The notes under the pieces are model-generated. The model was not told where the DNA came from. It ran no database searches and worked only from the letters and a program-made list of their open reading frames with translations. Position numbers and translations under genes: made by a program. A stretch of 63,171 nucleotides of DNA from Bradyrhizobium sp. ARR65 (lineage in GTDB: Bacteria; Pseudomonadota; Alphaproteobacteria; Rhizobiales; Xanthobacteraceae). The number at the start of each line of letters is the position of its first letter. The first letter of the stretch is position 1. This document shows, in pieces, positions 26,001 through 35,128 of the stretch. The stretch covers positions 334 through 63,504 of the forward strand of contig NZ_AWZU01000028.1 of NCBI RefSeq assembly GCF_000472385.1, read 5' to 3'.

Positions 26001-27389
26001 ATGTCCGAGCGGTGGACCCCCGATAGCTGGCGTTCCAGGCCCGTGGTGCAGATCCCCGACTATCCCGATGCCAAGGCGTTGGCCGACGTCGAGGCGCAGC
26101 TCGCGACGTTTCCGCCGCTGGTTTTCGCCGGCGAGGCACGGAACCTGAAAAAGGCGCTCGCCCGCGTGGCATCAGGCGAAGCCTTCCTGCTCCAGGGCGG
26201 CGACTGCGCCGAGAGTTTTGCCGAGCATGGTGCCAACAACATTCGCGACTTCTTCCGCGTCTTTCTCCAGATGGCGGTGGTCTTGACCTATGCCGGCGCG
26301 GTGCCGGTGGTGAAACTGGGCCGCATCGCCGGCCAGTTTGCCAAACCGCGCTCCTCGCCGACTGAAAAGGTGAAAGGCGTCGAACTCCCAAGCTACCGCG
26401 GCGACATCGTCAACGACATCGCCTTTACCCCTCAAGCCCGCACGCCGGATCCGCAGCGGCAACTCGATGCTTACAGGCAGTCGGCGGCGACGCTGAACCT
26501 GCTGCGCGCCTTCGCGACCGGCGGCTTCGCCAATTTGGGCAGCGTTCACCAGTGGATGCTGGGCTTTCTTAAGGATTCACCGCAGTCTCGCCGCTACAAG
26601 GAGCTGGCCGATCGCATCTCGGAGGCGCTGAATTTCATGCGCGCCTGCGGTCTCGACCTGGAAAGCCACCCTGAGCTGCGCGCCACCGATTTCTACACCA
26701 GCCATGAGGCGCTGCTTCTCGGCTACGAGCAGGCCCTCACCCGCGTCGATTCCACGACCGGCGATTGGTATGCGACCTCGGGCCACTTCATCTGGATCGG
26801 CGATCGCACCCGTCAGCTCGACCATGGTCACGTCGAATATTTCCGCGGCATCAAGAATCCGATCGGCCTGAAATGCGGGCCCTCTTTGAAGGCCGACGAT
26901 CTGCTCAGGCTGATCGACGTGCTCAATCCCGACAACGAGCCGGGCCGGCTGACCCTGGTCGGCCGCTTCGGTGCGGAGAAGGTCGGCGAGCACCTGCCGC
27001 AGCTCATCCGTGCGGTGAAGCGGGAGGGTCGCGTCGTGGTGTGGTCGTGCGATCCCATGCACGGCAACACCATCACCTCGACATCAGGTTACAAGACGCG
27101 TCCGTTCGACCGCATCCTATCGGAAGTTCGGAGCTTCTTCTCGATCCATGCGGCCGAGGGCACCTATCCCGGCGGCGTGCATCTGGAGATGACCGGCAAG
27201 GACGTGACCGAATGCATCGGAGGAGCGCGCGCCATCACCGATGAGGATCTCAACGACCGCTACCACACGGTCTGCGATCCCCGTCTGAACGCCGAACAGT
27301 CGATCGACATGGCGTTCCTGATCGCGGAGCTGCTCAAGCAGGAGCGCGTCGGGAAGGTGAAGCCGGTGCCGGCGGTCGCGGGATTTTAG
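26001..27389 (+). CDS. aroG: Class II 3-deoxy-7-phosphoheptulonate (DAHP) synthase
   Basis: First enzyme of the shikimate pathway: phosphoenolpyruvate plus erythrose 4-phosphate gives DAHP. The 462-residue protein is of the plant-like class II type, recognised from the N-terminal SWRSRPVVQIPDYPD, the metal Cys in LLQGGDCAESF, and the RAFATGGFANL, SCDPMHGNT and GVHLEMTGKDVTEC segments. ATG at 26001 with AGGAG upstream is preferred over the frame extension to 25854. The plain aroG symbol follows common usage in this group. dgkA begins four bases after its stop. Confidence 0.94.
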   Translation: MSERWTPDSWRSRPVVQIPDYPDAKALADVEAQLATFPPLVFAGEARNLKKALARVASGEAFLLQGGDCAESFAEHGANNIRDFFRVFLQMAVVLTYAGAVPVVKLGRIAGQFAKPRSSPTEKVKGVELPSYRGDIVNDIAFTPQARTPDPQRQLDAYRQSAATLNLLRAFATGGFANLGSVHQWMLGFLKDSPQSRRYKELADRISEALNFMRACGLDLESHPELRATDFYTSHEALLLGYEQALTRVDSTTGDWYATSGHFIWIGDRTRQLDHGHVEYFRGIKNPIGLKCGPSLKADDLLRLIDVLNPDNEPGRLTLVGRFGAEKVGEHLPQLIRAVKREGRVVVWSCDPMHGNTITSTSGYKTRPFDRILSEVRSFFSIHAAEGTYPGGVHLEMTGKDVTECIGGARAITDEDLNDRYHTVCDPRLNAEQSIDMAFLIAELLKQERVGKVKPVPAVAGF

Positions 27390-27393
27390 AAAT

Positions 27394-27747
27394 TTGCTGC
27401 GGTTCTGGCGGGCGACCATCAATTCCTGGAACGGGCTGATCTTTGCCATCCGCTCCGAGCAGGCGGTTCGCGAGGAGCTGGCAGCGCTGATCCTGGCGCT
27501 GCCCGCGGCCTGGCTGGTCGGCGCCACGGTGATGCGTGCCGTCGAACTGGTCGCTACCGTCGTGCTGGTGCTGGTGGTCGAGCTGCTCAACACCGCGATC
27601 GAAAAGCTTGCCGATCGGCTGACCATGGATCGCGATCCCAAGATCAAGCATGTCAAGGATATGGGGTCGGCCGCGGTCGGCGTCACGCTGATCATGGCCG
27701 GCCTGTTCTGGCTGTTCGCCATCGCCGAACGCCTGGGCCTGATCTGA
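27394..27747 (+). CDS. dgkA: Diacylglycerol kinase, prokaryotic DgkA type
   Basis: Small three-span integral membrane kinase that phosphorylates diacylglycerol to phosphatidic acid. The 117-residue protein carries the signature VELLNTAIEKLADR in the second helix, with flanking hydrophobic spans and the N-terminal amphipathic AIRSEQAVREE region. The start is TTG at 27394, only four bases past the aroG stop, with GGGA inside the end of aroG as the probable binding site. A weak start and this spacing suggest translation coupled to aroG, an odd functional pairing. Confidence 0.9.
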   Translation: MLRFWRATINSWNGLIFAIRSEQAVREELAALILALPAAWLVGATVMRAVELVATVVLVLVVELLNTAIEKLADRLTMDRDPKIKHVKDMGSAAVGVTLIMAGLFWLFAIAERLGLI

Positions 27748-27790
27748 TCTGGCATTTGCCGATGATGCGACTTAAGTGCAGCATAATCCC

Positions 27791-29548
27791 ATGACCGAGC
27801 GCACGGACCAGTTCGCGATCACCTTGGCCCAGATCAACCCGATCGTTGGGGATGTCGAGGGCAACGCCGCCAAGGCACGCGCGGCGCGGGCGCACGCAGC
27901 CGCCGACGGCGCGGATCTCGTGGTCTTTTCCGAATTGTTCATCGCCGGCTACCCGCCGGAAGACCTGGTGCTGAAGCCTGCCTTCCAGGCAGCCTGCCGC
28001 ATGGCGATCGAAACGCTGGCGCGGGAAACCGCCGATGGCGGGCCCGCGATGCTGATCGGCACTCCCTGGGTCGAGGAGGGCAAGCTCTATAACGCCTGCG
28101 CACTGCTCGATGGCGGGCGTATCGCATCGCTCCGCTTCAAGGCGAATTTGCCGAATTACGGCGTGTTCGACGAAAAACGCGTGTTCGCGCGCGGACCCGC
28201 CTCCGGTCCGGTGACCGTCAAGGGTGTTCGCGTCGGCGTTCCCATTTGCGAGGACATCTGGCTGGACGAGTCAGAGGATTACGAGAACGTGGTCGAGTGT
28301 CTGGCGGAGACCGGGGCGGAAATTCTGGTGGTGCCGAACGGCTCGCCTTACGCCCGCGACAAGAACGATGTGCGGCTGTCGGTTGCGGTCGCGCGCGTCA
28401 CCGAGAGCGGGCTGCCGCTGATCTATCTCAACGAGGTCGGCGGCCAGGACGAACTCGTGTTCGATGGCGCCTCCTTTGCGCTGAATGCGGATTTGTCGGT
28501 TGCGGCGCAACTTCCGGCCTTCGTCGAAAACATCACGACGCTGCGCTGGATGAGAGGCGACGATGGCTGGCATTGCAGCGGACCGGTGGCGCCGCTGCCC
28601 GAGGGCGACAAGGCCGATTATGCCGCCTGCGTGCTTGGCCTGCGCGACTATGTGCGCAAGAACGGCTTTCCCGGCGTGCTGCTCGGCATTTCCGGCGGCA
28701 TCGATTCCGCGCTGTGCGCGGCGATCGCAGTCGACGCGCTCGGGTCGGAGCAGGTACGCGGCGTCATGTTGCCGTATCGGTTCACCGCGCAAACGTCGTT
28801 GGATGATGCCGCAAAGCTCGCGGGGCATCTGGGCATCCACTATGAGGTGCTGCCGATCGGAGCGGCGGTGGAAGGCTTCGAAGCGATCCTGTCGGATATG
28901 TTCGCGGGCCTGCCGCGCGACATCACCGAGGAGAACCTGCAAGCGCGCGCCCGTGGCACGCTGTTGATGGCGATCTCCAACAAGACCGGCGCCATGGTGG
29001 TGACGACCGGCAACAAATCGGAGATGTCGGTCGGCTACGCCACGCTTTACGGCGATATGAACGGCGGCTTCAATCCGCTCAAGGATATCTACAAGAGCGA
29101 GGTATTCCGCCTCGCTGGTCTTCGTAACGCCTGGAAACCGGAAGCAGCATTGGGGCCGTCGGGCCAGGTCATTCCGCCCGACATCATCACGCGTCCGCCG
29201 AGCGCGGAGCTGCGCGAAAACCAGACCGACCAGGATTCGTTGCCGCCCTATGATCTCCTGGATGCGATCCTGGAGCGGCTGATCGAGCGCGAGGAGCCGC
29301 TGGCCGCGATCGTAGCCGCAGGCTTCGATCGCGAACTGGTGGCGCGGATCGATCGGCTTGTGAACATCGCCGAGTACAAGCGGCGGCAGGCCGCGCCGGG
29401 CGTGAAGGTGACCAGCCGGAATTTCGGCCGCGACCGCCGTTATCCTATCACCAACCGCTTTCGCGATTCCGGCCAGCCGCTGCCCGAAGCCGACCAGGCC
29501 CTGGCCGCGCGCGGGAGCCGTGCCGCAGTGCAGGCCTTTGACGGATAA
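27791..29548 (+). CDS. nadE: Glutamine-dependent NAD+ synthetase
   Basis: Last step of NAD biosynthesis: amidation of nicotinic acid adenine dinucleotide. The 585-residue two-domain enzyme has an N-terminal nitrilase-type glutaminase (Glu48 in FSELF, Lys117 in KANLPNYG, Cys153 in PICEDIW) joined to an ammonia-dependent synthetase with the PP-loop GISGGIDSALCAA and the NKSEMSVGY segment. ATG at 27791 is preferred; GTG at 27776 in the same frame would add five residues. The gene ends 18 bases before the convergent DUF2865 gene. Confidence 0.94.
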   Translation: MTERTDQFAITLAQINPIVGDVEGNAAKARAARAHAAADGADLVVFSELFIAGYPPEDLVLKPAFQAACRMAIETLARETADGGPAMLIGTPWVEEGKLYNACALLDGGRIASLRFKANLPNYGVFDEKRVFARGPASGPVTVKGVRVGVPICEDIWLDESEDYENVVECLAETGAEILVVPNGSPYARDKNDVRLSVAVARVTESGLPLIYLNEVGGQDELVFDGASFALNADLSVAAQLPAFVENITTLRWMRGDDGWHCSGPVAPLPEGDKADYAACVLGLRDYVRKNGFPGVLLGISGGIDSALCAAIAVDALGSEQVRGVMLPYRFTAQTSLDDAAKLAGHLGIHYEVLPIGAAVEGFEAILSDMFAGLPRDITEENLQARARGTLLMAISNKTGAMVVTTGNKSEMSVGYATLYGDMNGGFNPLKDIYKSEVFRLAGLRNAWKPEAALGPSGQVIPPDIITRPPSAELRENQTDQDSLPPYDLLDAILERLIEREEPLAAIVAAGFDRELVARIDRLVNIAEYKRRQAAPGVKVTSRNFGRDRRYPITNRFRDSGQPLPEADQALAARGSRAAVQAFDG

Positions 29549-29566
29549 TCTTGCCGAAGATCCGCT

Positions 29567-30763
29567 TTAGCGCGCCGGGATAAAGGTCGGTCCCACTGTG
29601 CGGATCTTGCCGTTGTCGGTTGCGCCGGAGCTGGTCGCGGACGAATTGGCGGGCCCCTGAGCCGCGGCATCGGAGCTCGCCGGCGGGGTCGTGGTGGGCG
29701 TTGCCGCCGTCGCGGGCGCGGCGCCCTTCTTGCTGCTGGCTGGCGAGGCCTTCGTGAGCTGCCGCTGCTGCATCTTCCTGGCGCTTTCTTCGGTAACGAT
29801 GATGTCGCCCTGCTGTTCGGCCGCGGCCTTGTCGTCGATGCCCTTCAACGCCTCGGCCCAGGTCTGGCCTTGGGCTTTGCAGGAGCAGGTCGGGTTGTAT
29901 TCGCTGCGGTAGCGGAACGCATTCGGCAGCGCGGTGTAGGGCGCACCATTGATGGAGACGGCCTGGTTGATGTCTTCGCCGGGATTGCGATAGGCGTACA
30001 GCGTGGCTTCGGTCGCCGGACACAGCGCCTTGCAGGTCTTCTCGTCGTCAGGGAAGCGCGCCGGCACGGTGGCAAACGAAATCGGGAAATAGCCGCCGTC
30101 ACAGGTGCGCACGCAGACGGTGCGATAGGTGCCGGATTGCGGCCCCGCATCGATGCCGGGTGGAGGAGGCGGGCTGGCCGGGTTGTTGTTGCCGCCGCCG
30201 AACAGATTGTTGAAGAAGTTGCCGGGACCGGTCGCCGCGTTCGCAAACTGCGCATATTGCGGCCCGCAATTGTTCTGCCCGAGCGCGGTCAGCACCGAGC
30301 GGCGCTGACTGTCGCGCTCGCCGCCCATGCCGCCGGTCCGCAGCCGCTCCAGATTGCTCGTGATCTGATCCAGATTGGCGCGCATCTGCTGGATCTGGTT
30401 GTTGACCGGACCGCATTGCGCCGACTGGCCGGAAAACAGCGAGAAGAATCCCGAGCTGTCGCAGCCCATGTGCCGGGCCTGCGCGGTCATCCGATCGAGC
30501 TCGGCCTGCTGGCGCGTGGCCGCATCCTGATAGCGGCGGATCTGGTCGTCCCTGACAGGATCACTGCTGCCACCGCGATCGATCGAGGCAAGCTGGGCTT
30601 CCAGGCGCGGGCAGATCGGATTGACGCCGGGCGGGCCGCCTTGCGGCACCGGTTGCGGCGGGATGTTTGGATCCATCTGTTGCGCAAGAGCGATCGAACT
30701 CAGCGCAAGGCCACCGAGCAATGCCGCGCAGGCCAGGAGTCCGGGAATCGAGCGTCGGGACAT
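29567..30763 (-). CDS. DUF2865 exported protein
   Basis: About 398 residues from ATG at 30763; an ATG at 30787 would add eight. A signal peptide (MSRRSIPGLLACAALLGGLALSSIALAQQ) is followed by a Pro-rich segment, a helical middle region with CPRLEAQLASIDRGG, and the Cys-containing domain VCVRTCDGGYFPISFATVP ... CKALCPATEATLYAYRNPGED ... CSCKAQGQTWAEALKG. The Cys pattern suggests disulfides in the periplasm. The last 80 residues are Ala/Thr/Pro/Ser low complexity. DUF2865 has no known function. Confidence 0.85.
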   Translation of the reverse strand: MSRRSIPGLLACAALLGGLALSSIALAQQMDPNIPPQPVPQGGPPGVNPICPRLEAQLASIDRGGSSDPVRDDQIRRYQDAATRQQAELDRMTAQARHMGCDSSGFFSLFSGQSAQCGPVNNQIQQMRANLDQITSNLERLRTGGMGGERDSQRRSVLTALGQNNCGPQYAQFANAATGPGNFFNNLFGGGNNNPASPPPPPGIDAGPQSGTYRTVCVRTCDGGYFPISFATVPARFPDDEKTCKALCPATEATLYAYRNPGEDINQAVSINGAPYTALPNAFRYRSEYNPTCSCKAQGQTWAEALKGIDDKAAAEQQGDIIVTEESARKMQQRQLTKASPASSKKGAAPATAATPTTTPPASSDAAAQGPANSSATSSGATDNGKIRTVGPTFIPAR

Positions 30764-30912
30764 GGATGCGGAGAAGAAATGAGGCATATCAGGCCGTCAG
30801 AGGGAATTCGCAGCCTTCAAGCCGCAACGGCCTCCCATAGCCGCTTCCTTCGGCAACGTCACGTCGTTTCCGGGGCACGGATATGGCGCGCAGCGCCGGG
30901 AAACGGCTGGCG

Positions 30913-31218
30913 TCAGCGCTGGCAGGTGATGGCGACGTACTCGTTACAGCCGCCGCGCGGGCATTTTGCGGCTCCTTTCGGCACCGACCCGGTAATCTCG
31001 TCAGGGTCGACGCGACGATAGGATGAGGCCTCTGCAAAATCGCGTGATCGGCAATAGGAGAGCGCAGCATGCGCGCCGCATTTCTCGCCCTTCGCCAGGC
31101 ACTGGTCGACGCCGTAGCCGTCGCCTTCGTTGGCGATGATGAATACGCGGGTTTCGGCTTGCGCAGCTCCGCTGGCTGCAAGCGCCAAGAAGAACAGGCA
31201 GGCCGTGAGGGATCGCAT
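30913..31218 (-). CDS. Small secreted cysteine-rich protein
   Basis: A 101-residue protein with a signal peptide ending AQA. The mature part, about 80 residues, has six cysteines: CLAKGEKCGAHAALSYC, then CPRGGC and a final CQR, probably three disulfides. It begins ETRVFIIANEGDGYGVD. It appears to be a conserved orphan of this bacterial group, with no known role. It is transcribed toward the DUF2865 gene from a separate start, 149 bases upstream. Confidence 0.75.
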   Translation of the reverse strand: MRSLTACLFFLALAASGAAQAETRVFIIANEGDGYGVDQCLAKGEKCGAHAALSYCRSRDFAEASSYRRVDPDEITGSVPKGAAKCPRGGCNEYVAITCQR

Positions 31219-31494
31219 GATACACCGATGAGCGAAGGAACCGCCTTCATCCGAATAGATCCGATTCGTTAAGAATGATTAACCATGGCGGCGGGCGGGA
31301 GCGGTTTTGGCGTCAAAAAAGGCTTTTTCGCGGCCCTTGACGCCATGGCCCCGCTTGCCCCATGGTGGGTCCATGAACGGTTTCCTCGCCATCATCTGCA
31401 TTTGCAGCGAGATTATGAGCTAGCGATTCGCTGGCTGAGGCCGTCTTTTCTCACATCGAGATCATTGGACGCCCGGCCGGCAGGGACGGGATCC

Positions 31495-32910
31495 ATGGAA
31501 TTGCGCCTTTACGACACGTTTTCGCGGGAAAAGCGTCCCTTCGTGCCGCTCGATCCCACCCATGTCCGCATGTATGTCTGCGGACCGACGGTTTATGACT
31601 TTGCCCATATCGGCAATGCGCGGCCGGTCATCGTGTTCGACGTGCTGTTCCGCCTTTTGCGCCATCTCTACGGCGAACGGCACGTCACCTATGTCCGCAA
31701 CATCACTGATGTCGACGACAAGATCAACGACCGTGCCGCGCGTGACTATCCCGGCGTGCCCCTGAACGAGGCGATCCGCAAAGTTACAGAAGTCACGGAC
31801 AAGCAGTTCCATGAAGATGTCGATGCGCTCGGCGCCCTACGACCGACCGTCGAGCCGCGCGCGACGGAACACATTCCGGAGATGCGCACGCTCATCGAAC
31901 GGCTGGTGGCGGGCGGCTTCGCCTATGTCGCGGAAGACCACGTCTTGTTCTCGCCGCAGGCGATGAATGCCGCCAATTCGGTGCTGCCGCGCTACGGCTC
32001 GCTCGCCAAGCGCTCGCTGGATGAGATGATCGCGGGCGCGCGTGTCGATATCGCGCCTTACAAGCGCGATGCGACCGATTTTGTGCTCTGGAAACCCTCA
32101 AAGCCCGGCGAGCCGTCCTGGCCCTCGCCGGCGGGTATCAAGGTCGAGGGCCGCCCCGGCTGGCATATCGAATGCTCTGCGATGTCCTGGAAACATCTCG
32201 GTGAGCAGTTCGATATCCATGGCGGCGGCATCGATCTCGTCTTTCCCCATCACGAGAACGAGCTGGCGCAAAGCTGCTGCGCGTTTCACTCCGGCCGCAT
32301 GGCCAATGTCTGGATGCACAACGGCTTCCTGCAGGTCGAAGGCGAGAAGATGTCGAAGAGCCTCGGCAATTTCGTCACCATTCGCGACCTGTTGGTGGAT
32401 TGGCCGGGAGAGGTGCTGCGCCTCAACATGCTGAAGACGCATTATCGTTCGCCGATCGACTGGACGTTGAAAGGACTGGAGGAGAGCGAAAAGACACTCG
32501 ACGATTGGTATGGCGTTGCCGCAGATGTTCCGACCGGATCGCCGGCTGAAAGCGTGCTCGAGGCGCTGGCGGACGATCTCAACACACCGCAGATGATCGC
32601 CGCGCTTCATGGCCTGCGGCACAATGCTGGGCGCAATGATGCCGATCGCAGCGCGCTGGCCGCGTCCCTTCGTCTGCTCGGATTTTTGTCCGAGAGCGCG
32701 GCACAATGGCAAGGTCGAAAGCACCAGGCGAGCGGGATCGATGCGGCAAAAATCGAGGCTCTGATCGCCGAGCGCACCGCCGCCCGCGCGCGAAAGGACT
32801 TTAGGGAGTCCGATCGCATTCGCGACGAACTCGCGGCCGTGGGTGTTGTGCTCAAAGACGGCAAGGATGCCGAAGGCAAGCCGATGACGACGTGGGAGAT
32901 CGCGCGATGA
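31495..32910 (+). CDS. cysS: Cysteinyl-tRNA synthetase
   Basis: Class I aminoacyl-tRNA synthetase of 471 residues from ATG at 31495. The zinc Cys29 and the HIGH motif lie in CGPTVYDFAHIGNAR. KMSKSLGN is present, as are the GWHIECSAM and HHENELAQS zinc and substrate segments. The C-terminal DALR region is complete. The open frame continues upstream to 31285, but the family starts at MELRLYDTFS. The TGA stop overlaps the ATG of the next gene, so cysS, the GNAT gene and cimA form a translationally coupled operon. Confidence 0.95.
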   Translation: MELRLYDTFSREKRPFVPLDPTHVRMYVCGPTVYDFAHIGNARPVIVFDVLFRLLRHLYGERHVTYVRNITDVDDKINDRAARDYPGVPLNEAIRKVTEVTDKQFHEDVDALGALRPTVEPRATEHIPEMRTLIERLVAGGFAYVAEDHVLFSPQAMNAANSVLPRYGSLAKRSLDEMIAGARVDIAPYKRDATDFVLWKPSKPGEPSWPSPAGIKVEGRPGWHIECSAMSWKHLGEQFDIHGGGIDLVFPHHENELAQSCCAFHSGRMANVWMHNGFLQVEGEKMSKSLGNFVTIRDLLVDWPGEVLRLNMLKTHYRSPIDWTLKGLEESEKTLDDWYGVAADVPTGSPAESVLEALADDLNTPQMIAALHGLRHNAGRNDADRSALAASLRLLGFLSESAAQWQGRKHQASGIDAAKIEALIAERTAARARKDFRESDRIRDELAAVGVVLKDGKDAEGKPMTTWEIAR

Positions 32911-33419
32911 GTCAGTCTCAGTCAAAACCCGCGCTGCGGCCGTTTCTGCCGGCCGATACGCCCATGCTGGCGGCGATTTTTGTTGCCGCCGTTCAGGAAT
33001 TGACCGGCGACGACTACAGCGAAGCGCAGCAGGAGGCCTGGGCCGCGGTCGCCGACGACGAGGTGGCATTCGGCAAGAAGCTTGCCGGGGAACTCACGCT
33101 GATCGCGACCATGCAAAACTCGCCGGTCGGTTTCGCGTCGCTGAAGGACAATAGCCAAATTGACATGCTCTATGTTCACCCGAGCGTGGCGGGGCAAGGA
33201 GTCGGCGCAATCTTGTGCGAGGCGCTGGAGAGACTTGCAGCCGGCCGCGGCACCAAGAGCCTCTCGGTCGACGCCAGCGACAATGCCTTGGATTTTTTCA
33301 GAAAGCGCGGCTACGTCGCCCAGCAGCGCAACAGCGTCACCATCAACGGCGAGTGGCTCGCCAACACCACGATGCAAAAGGCGCTCGCGAACGGGCAGGC
33401 GGGAGGAGCGCCACAATGA
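32907..33419 (+). CDS. GNAT-family N-acetyltransferase
   Basis: A 170-residue acetyltransferase of the GNAT fold. The N-terminal LRPFLPADTPMLAAIFVAAV begins strand 1. The acetyl-CoA motif A is IDMLYVHPSVAGQGVGAILCEALERLA (Q/R-x-x-G-x-G/A type), and ASDNALDFFRKRGYV is the C-terminal helix-strand block. The substrate is unknown. It overlaps cysS by four bases (ATGA) and cimA likewise, a tight arrangement that suggests a role tied to translation or amino-acid supply; that is inference. Confidence 0.88.
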   Translation: MSQSQSKPALRPFLPADTPMLAAIFVAAVQELTGDDYSEAQQEAWAAVADDEVAFGKKLAGELTLIATMQNSPVGFASLKDNSQIDMLYVHPSVAGQGVGAILCEALERLAAGRGTKSLSVDASDNALDFFRKRGYVAQQRNSVTINGEWLANTTMQKALANGQAGGAPQ

Positions 33420-35014
33420 GCCGCGAACGCCTCTATCTCTTCGACACGACGCTGCGCGACGGCGCGCAGACCAATGGTGTCGACTTCACGCTCGCCGACA
33501 AGGCGGTCATTGCGCAGATGCTGGACGATCTCGGCCTCGACTATGTCGAGGGCGGTTATCCCGGTGCCAACCCGCTTGACACCGAGTTTTTCGCCGAGAA
33601 GCCGAAGCTCGCTCACGCCCGCTTCACGGCTTTCGGTATGACGCGGCGCGCGGGCCGCTCGGTCTCGAACGATCCAGGCCTTGCCGCGCTGCTCGAAGCC
33701 AAGGCGGACGCGATTTGCTTTGTCGCGAAGTCGTCGGCCTACCAAGTGCGGGTGGCGCTGGAGACGACGAACGAGGAAAACCTCGCCTCCATCCGCGACA
33801 GCGTCACTGCCGCAAGGAAAGCGGGCCGCGAGGTCATGCTCGACTGCGAGCATTTTTTCGACGGCTACAAGGAAAACCCGGAATTCGCCCTGGCCTGCGC
33901 GAAGACGGCTTATGATGCCGGTGCGCGCTGGGTGGTGCTTTGCGATACCAATGGCGGCACCATGCCGCATGAGGTCGAGACCATCGTCGGCGAAGTGACC
34001 AAGTATATCCCCGGCGATCACGTCGGAATTCACGCCCATAACGACACCGAGCAGGCTGTCGCCAATTCGCTCGCCGCGGTGCGCGCGGGCGCACGGCAGA
34101 TCCAGGGCACGCTGAACGGGCTGGGCGAGCGCTGCGGCAACGCCAATCTCTGCTCGCTGATCCCGACGCTGAAGCTGAAACGGGAGTTTTCCGATCGCTT
34201 CGAAATCGGCGTCTCCGATGCAAAGCTGGCGAACCTAGTGCAGGTGTCGCGCACGCTCGACGACATGCTGAACCGGGCTCCGAACCGCCACGCGCCTTAC
34301 GTTGGCGAAAGCGCCTTCGTCACCAAGACCGGCATTCATGCCTCTGCCGTGCTGAAAGATCCGCAGACGTACGAGCATGTGCGCCCAGAATCCGTCGGCA
34401 ACCATCGCAAGGTGCTGGTCTCCGATCAGGCCGGTCGCTCCAACGTGATCGCCGCGCTCGAGCGCGCCGGCATTCCCTTTGACAGGAACGATCCCAAATT
34501 GGCCCGCCTGGTCGAGGAGCTGAAGGAGCGCGAGGCGGCGGGCTTCGCCTATGAATCCGCAAACGCGTCCTTCGAACTCCTGGCGCGCCGCACGCTCGGC
34601 AAGGTGCCTGGTTATTTCGATGTCGAGCAGTTCGATGTGAATGTCGAGCAGCGCTACAACGCCAACGGCCAGCGCGTGACTGTCGCGCTTGCGGTGGTAA
34701 AGGTCGATGTCGCCGGCGAGCGGCTGATTTCGGCGGGAGAAGGCAACGGCCCGGTCAATGCGCTCGATGTCGCGCTGCGCAAGGATCTCGGCAAATACCA
34801 GAAATACATCGAAGGGCTGAAGCTCATCGATTACCGCGTGCGTATCCTCAATGGCGGCACCGAAGCCGTGACGCGGGTTCTGATCGAAAGCGAGGATGAA
34901 GCGGGCGAGAGCTGGACCACGGTCGGCGTATCGCCGAACATCATCGATGCTTCGTTCCAGGCGCTGATGGATTCGGTGATTTACAAGCTCGTGAAATCCG
35001 GAGCGCCGGCGTGA
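33416..35014 (+). CDS. cimA: Citramalate synthase
   Basis: Condenses pyruvate and acetyl-CoA to (R)-citramalate, the threonine-independent entry to isoleucine synthesis. The 532-residue protein begins LFDTTLRDGAQTNGVDFTL, the HMGL-like catalytic motif, and has the metal-binding HAHNDTEQAVANSLAAVRAG segment. The C-terminal LeuA dimer domain (about 400-525) that binds the isoleucine feedback inhibitor is complete. ATG at 33416 overlaps the GNAT stop. It could be confused with 2-isopropylmalate synthase, but the length and the N terminus fit CimA. Confidence 0.93.
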   Translation: MSRERLYLFDTTLRDGAQTNGVDFTLADKAVIAQMLDDLGLDYVEGGYPGANPLDTEFFAEKPKLAHARFTAFGMTRRAGRSVSNDPGLAALLEAKADAICFVAKSSAYQVRVALETTNEENLASIRDSVTAARKAGREVMLDCEHFFDGYKENPEFALACAKTAYDAGARWVVLCDTNGGTMPHEVETIVGEVTKYIPGDHVGIHAHNDTEQAVANSLAAVRAGARQIQGTLNGLGERCGNANLCSLIPTLKLKREFSDRFEIGVSDAKLANLVQVSRTLDDMLNRAPNRHAPYVGESAFVTKTGIHASAVLKDPQTYEHVRPESVGNHRKVLVSDQAGRSNVIAALERAGIPFDRNDPKLARLVEELKEREAAGFAYESANASFELLARRTLGKVPGYFDVEQFDVNVEQRYNANGQRVTVALAVVKVDVAGERLISAGEGNGPVNALDVALRKDLGKYQKYIEGLKLIDYRVRILNGGTEAVTRVLIESEDEAGESWTTVGVSPNIIDASFQALMDSVIYKLVKSGAPA

Positions 35015-35024
35015 GGCCATTGCA

Positions 35025-35104
35025 GTCATTCCGGGGCGGCTCGAAGTGCCGAACCCGGAATCTCGAGATTCCGGGTTCGATGCTTCGCATCGCCCCGGAA
35101 TGAC
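35025..35104. repeat. Dispersed palindrome, module C (complete copy)
   Basis: Outer arms GTCATTCCGGGG (35025-35036) and CCCCGGAATGAC (35093-35104) enclose a perfect 28-base palindrome at 35051-35078 (GAACCCGGAATCTC and its exact complement). It lies between cimA and the VOC gene. A partial copy is at 19154 and a divergent one at 53414. Confidence 0.85.
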
Positions 35105-35128
35105 GACGTATATTTCGGCGAGGGCCTC

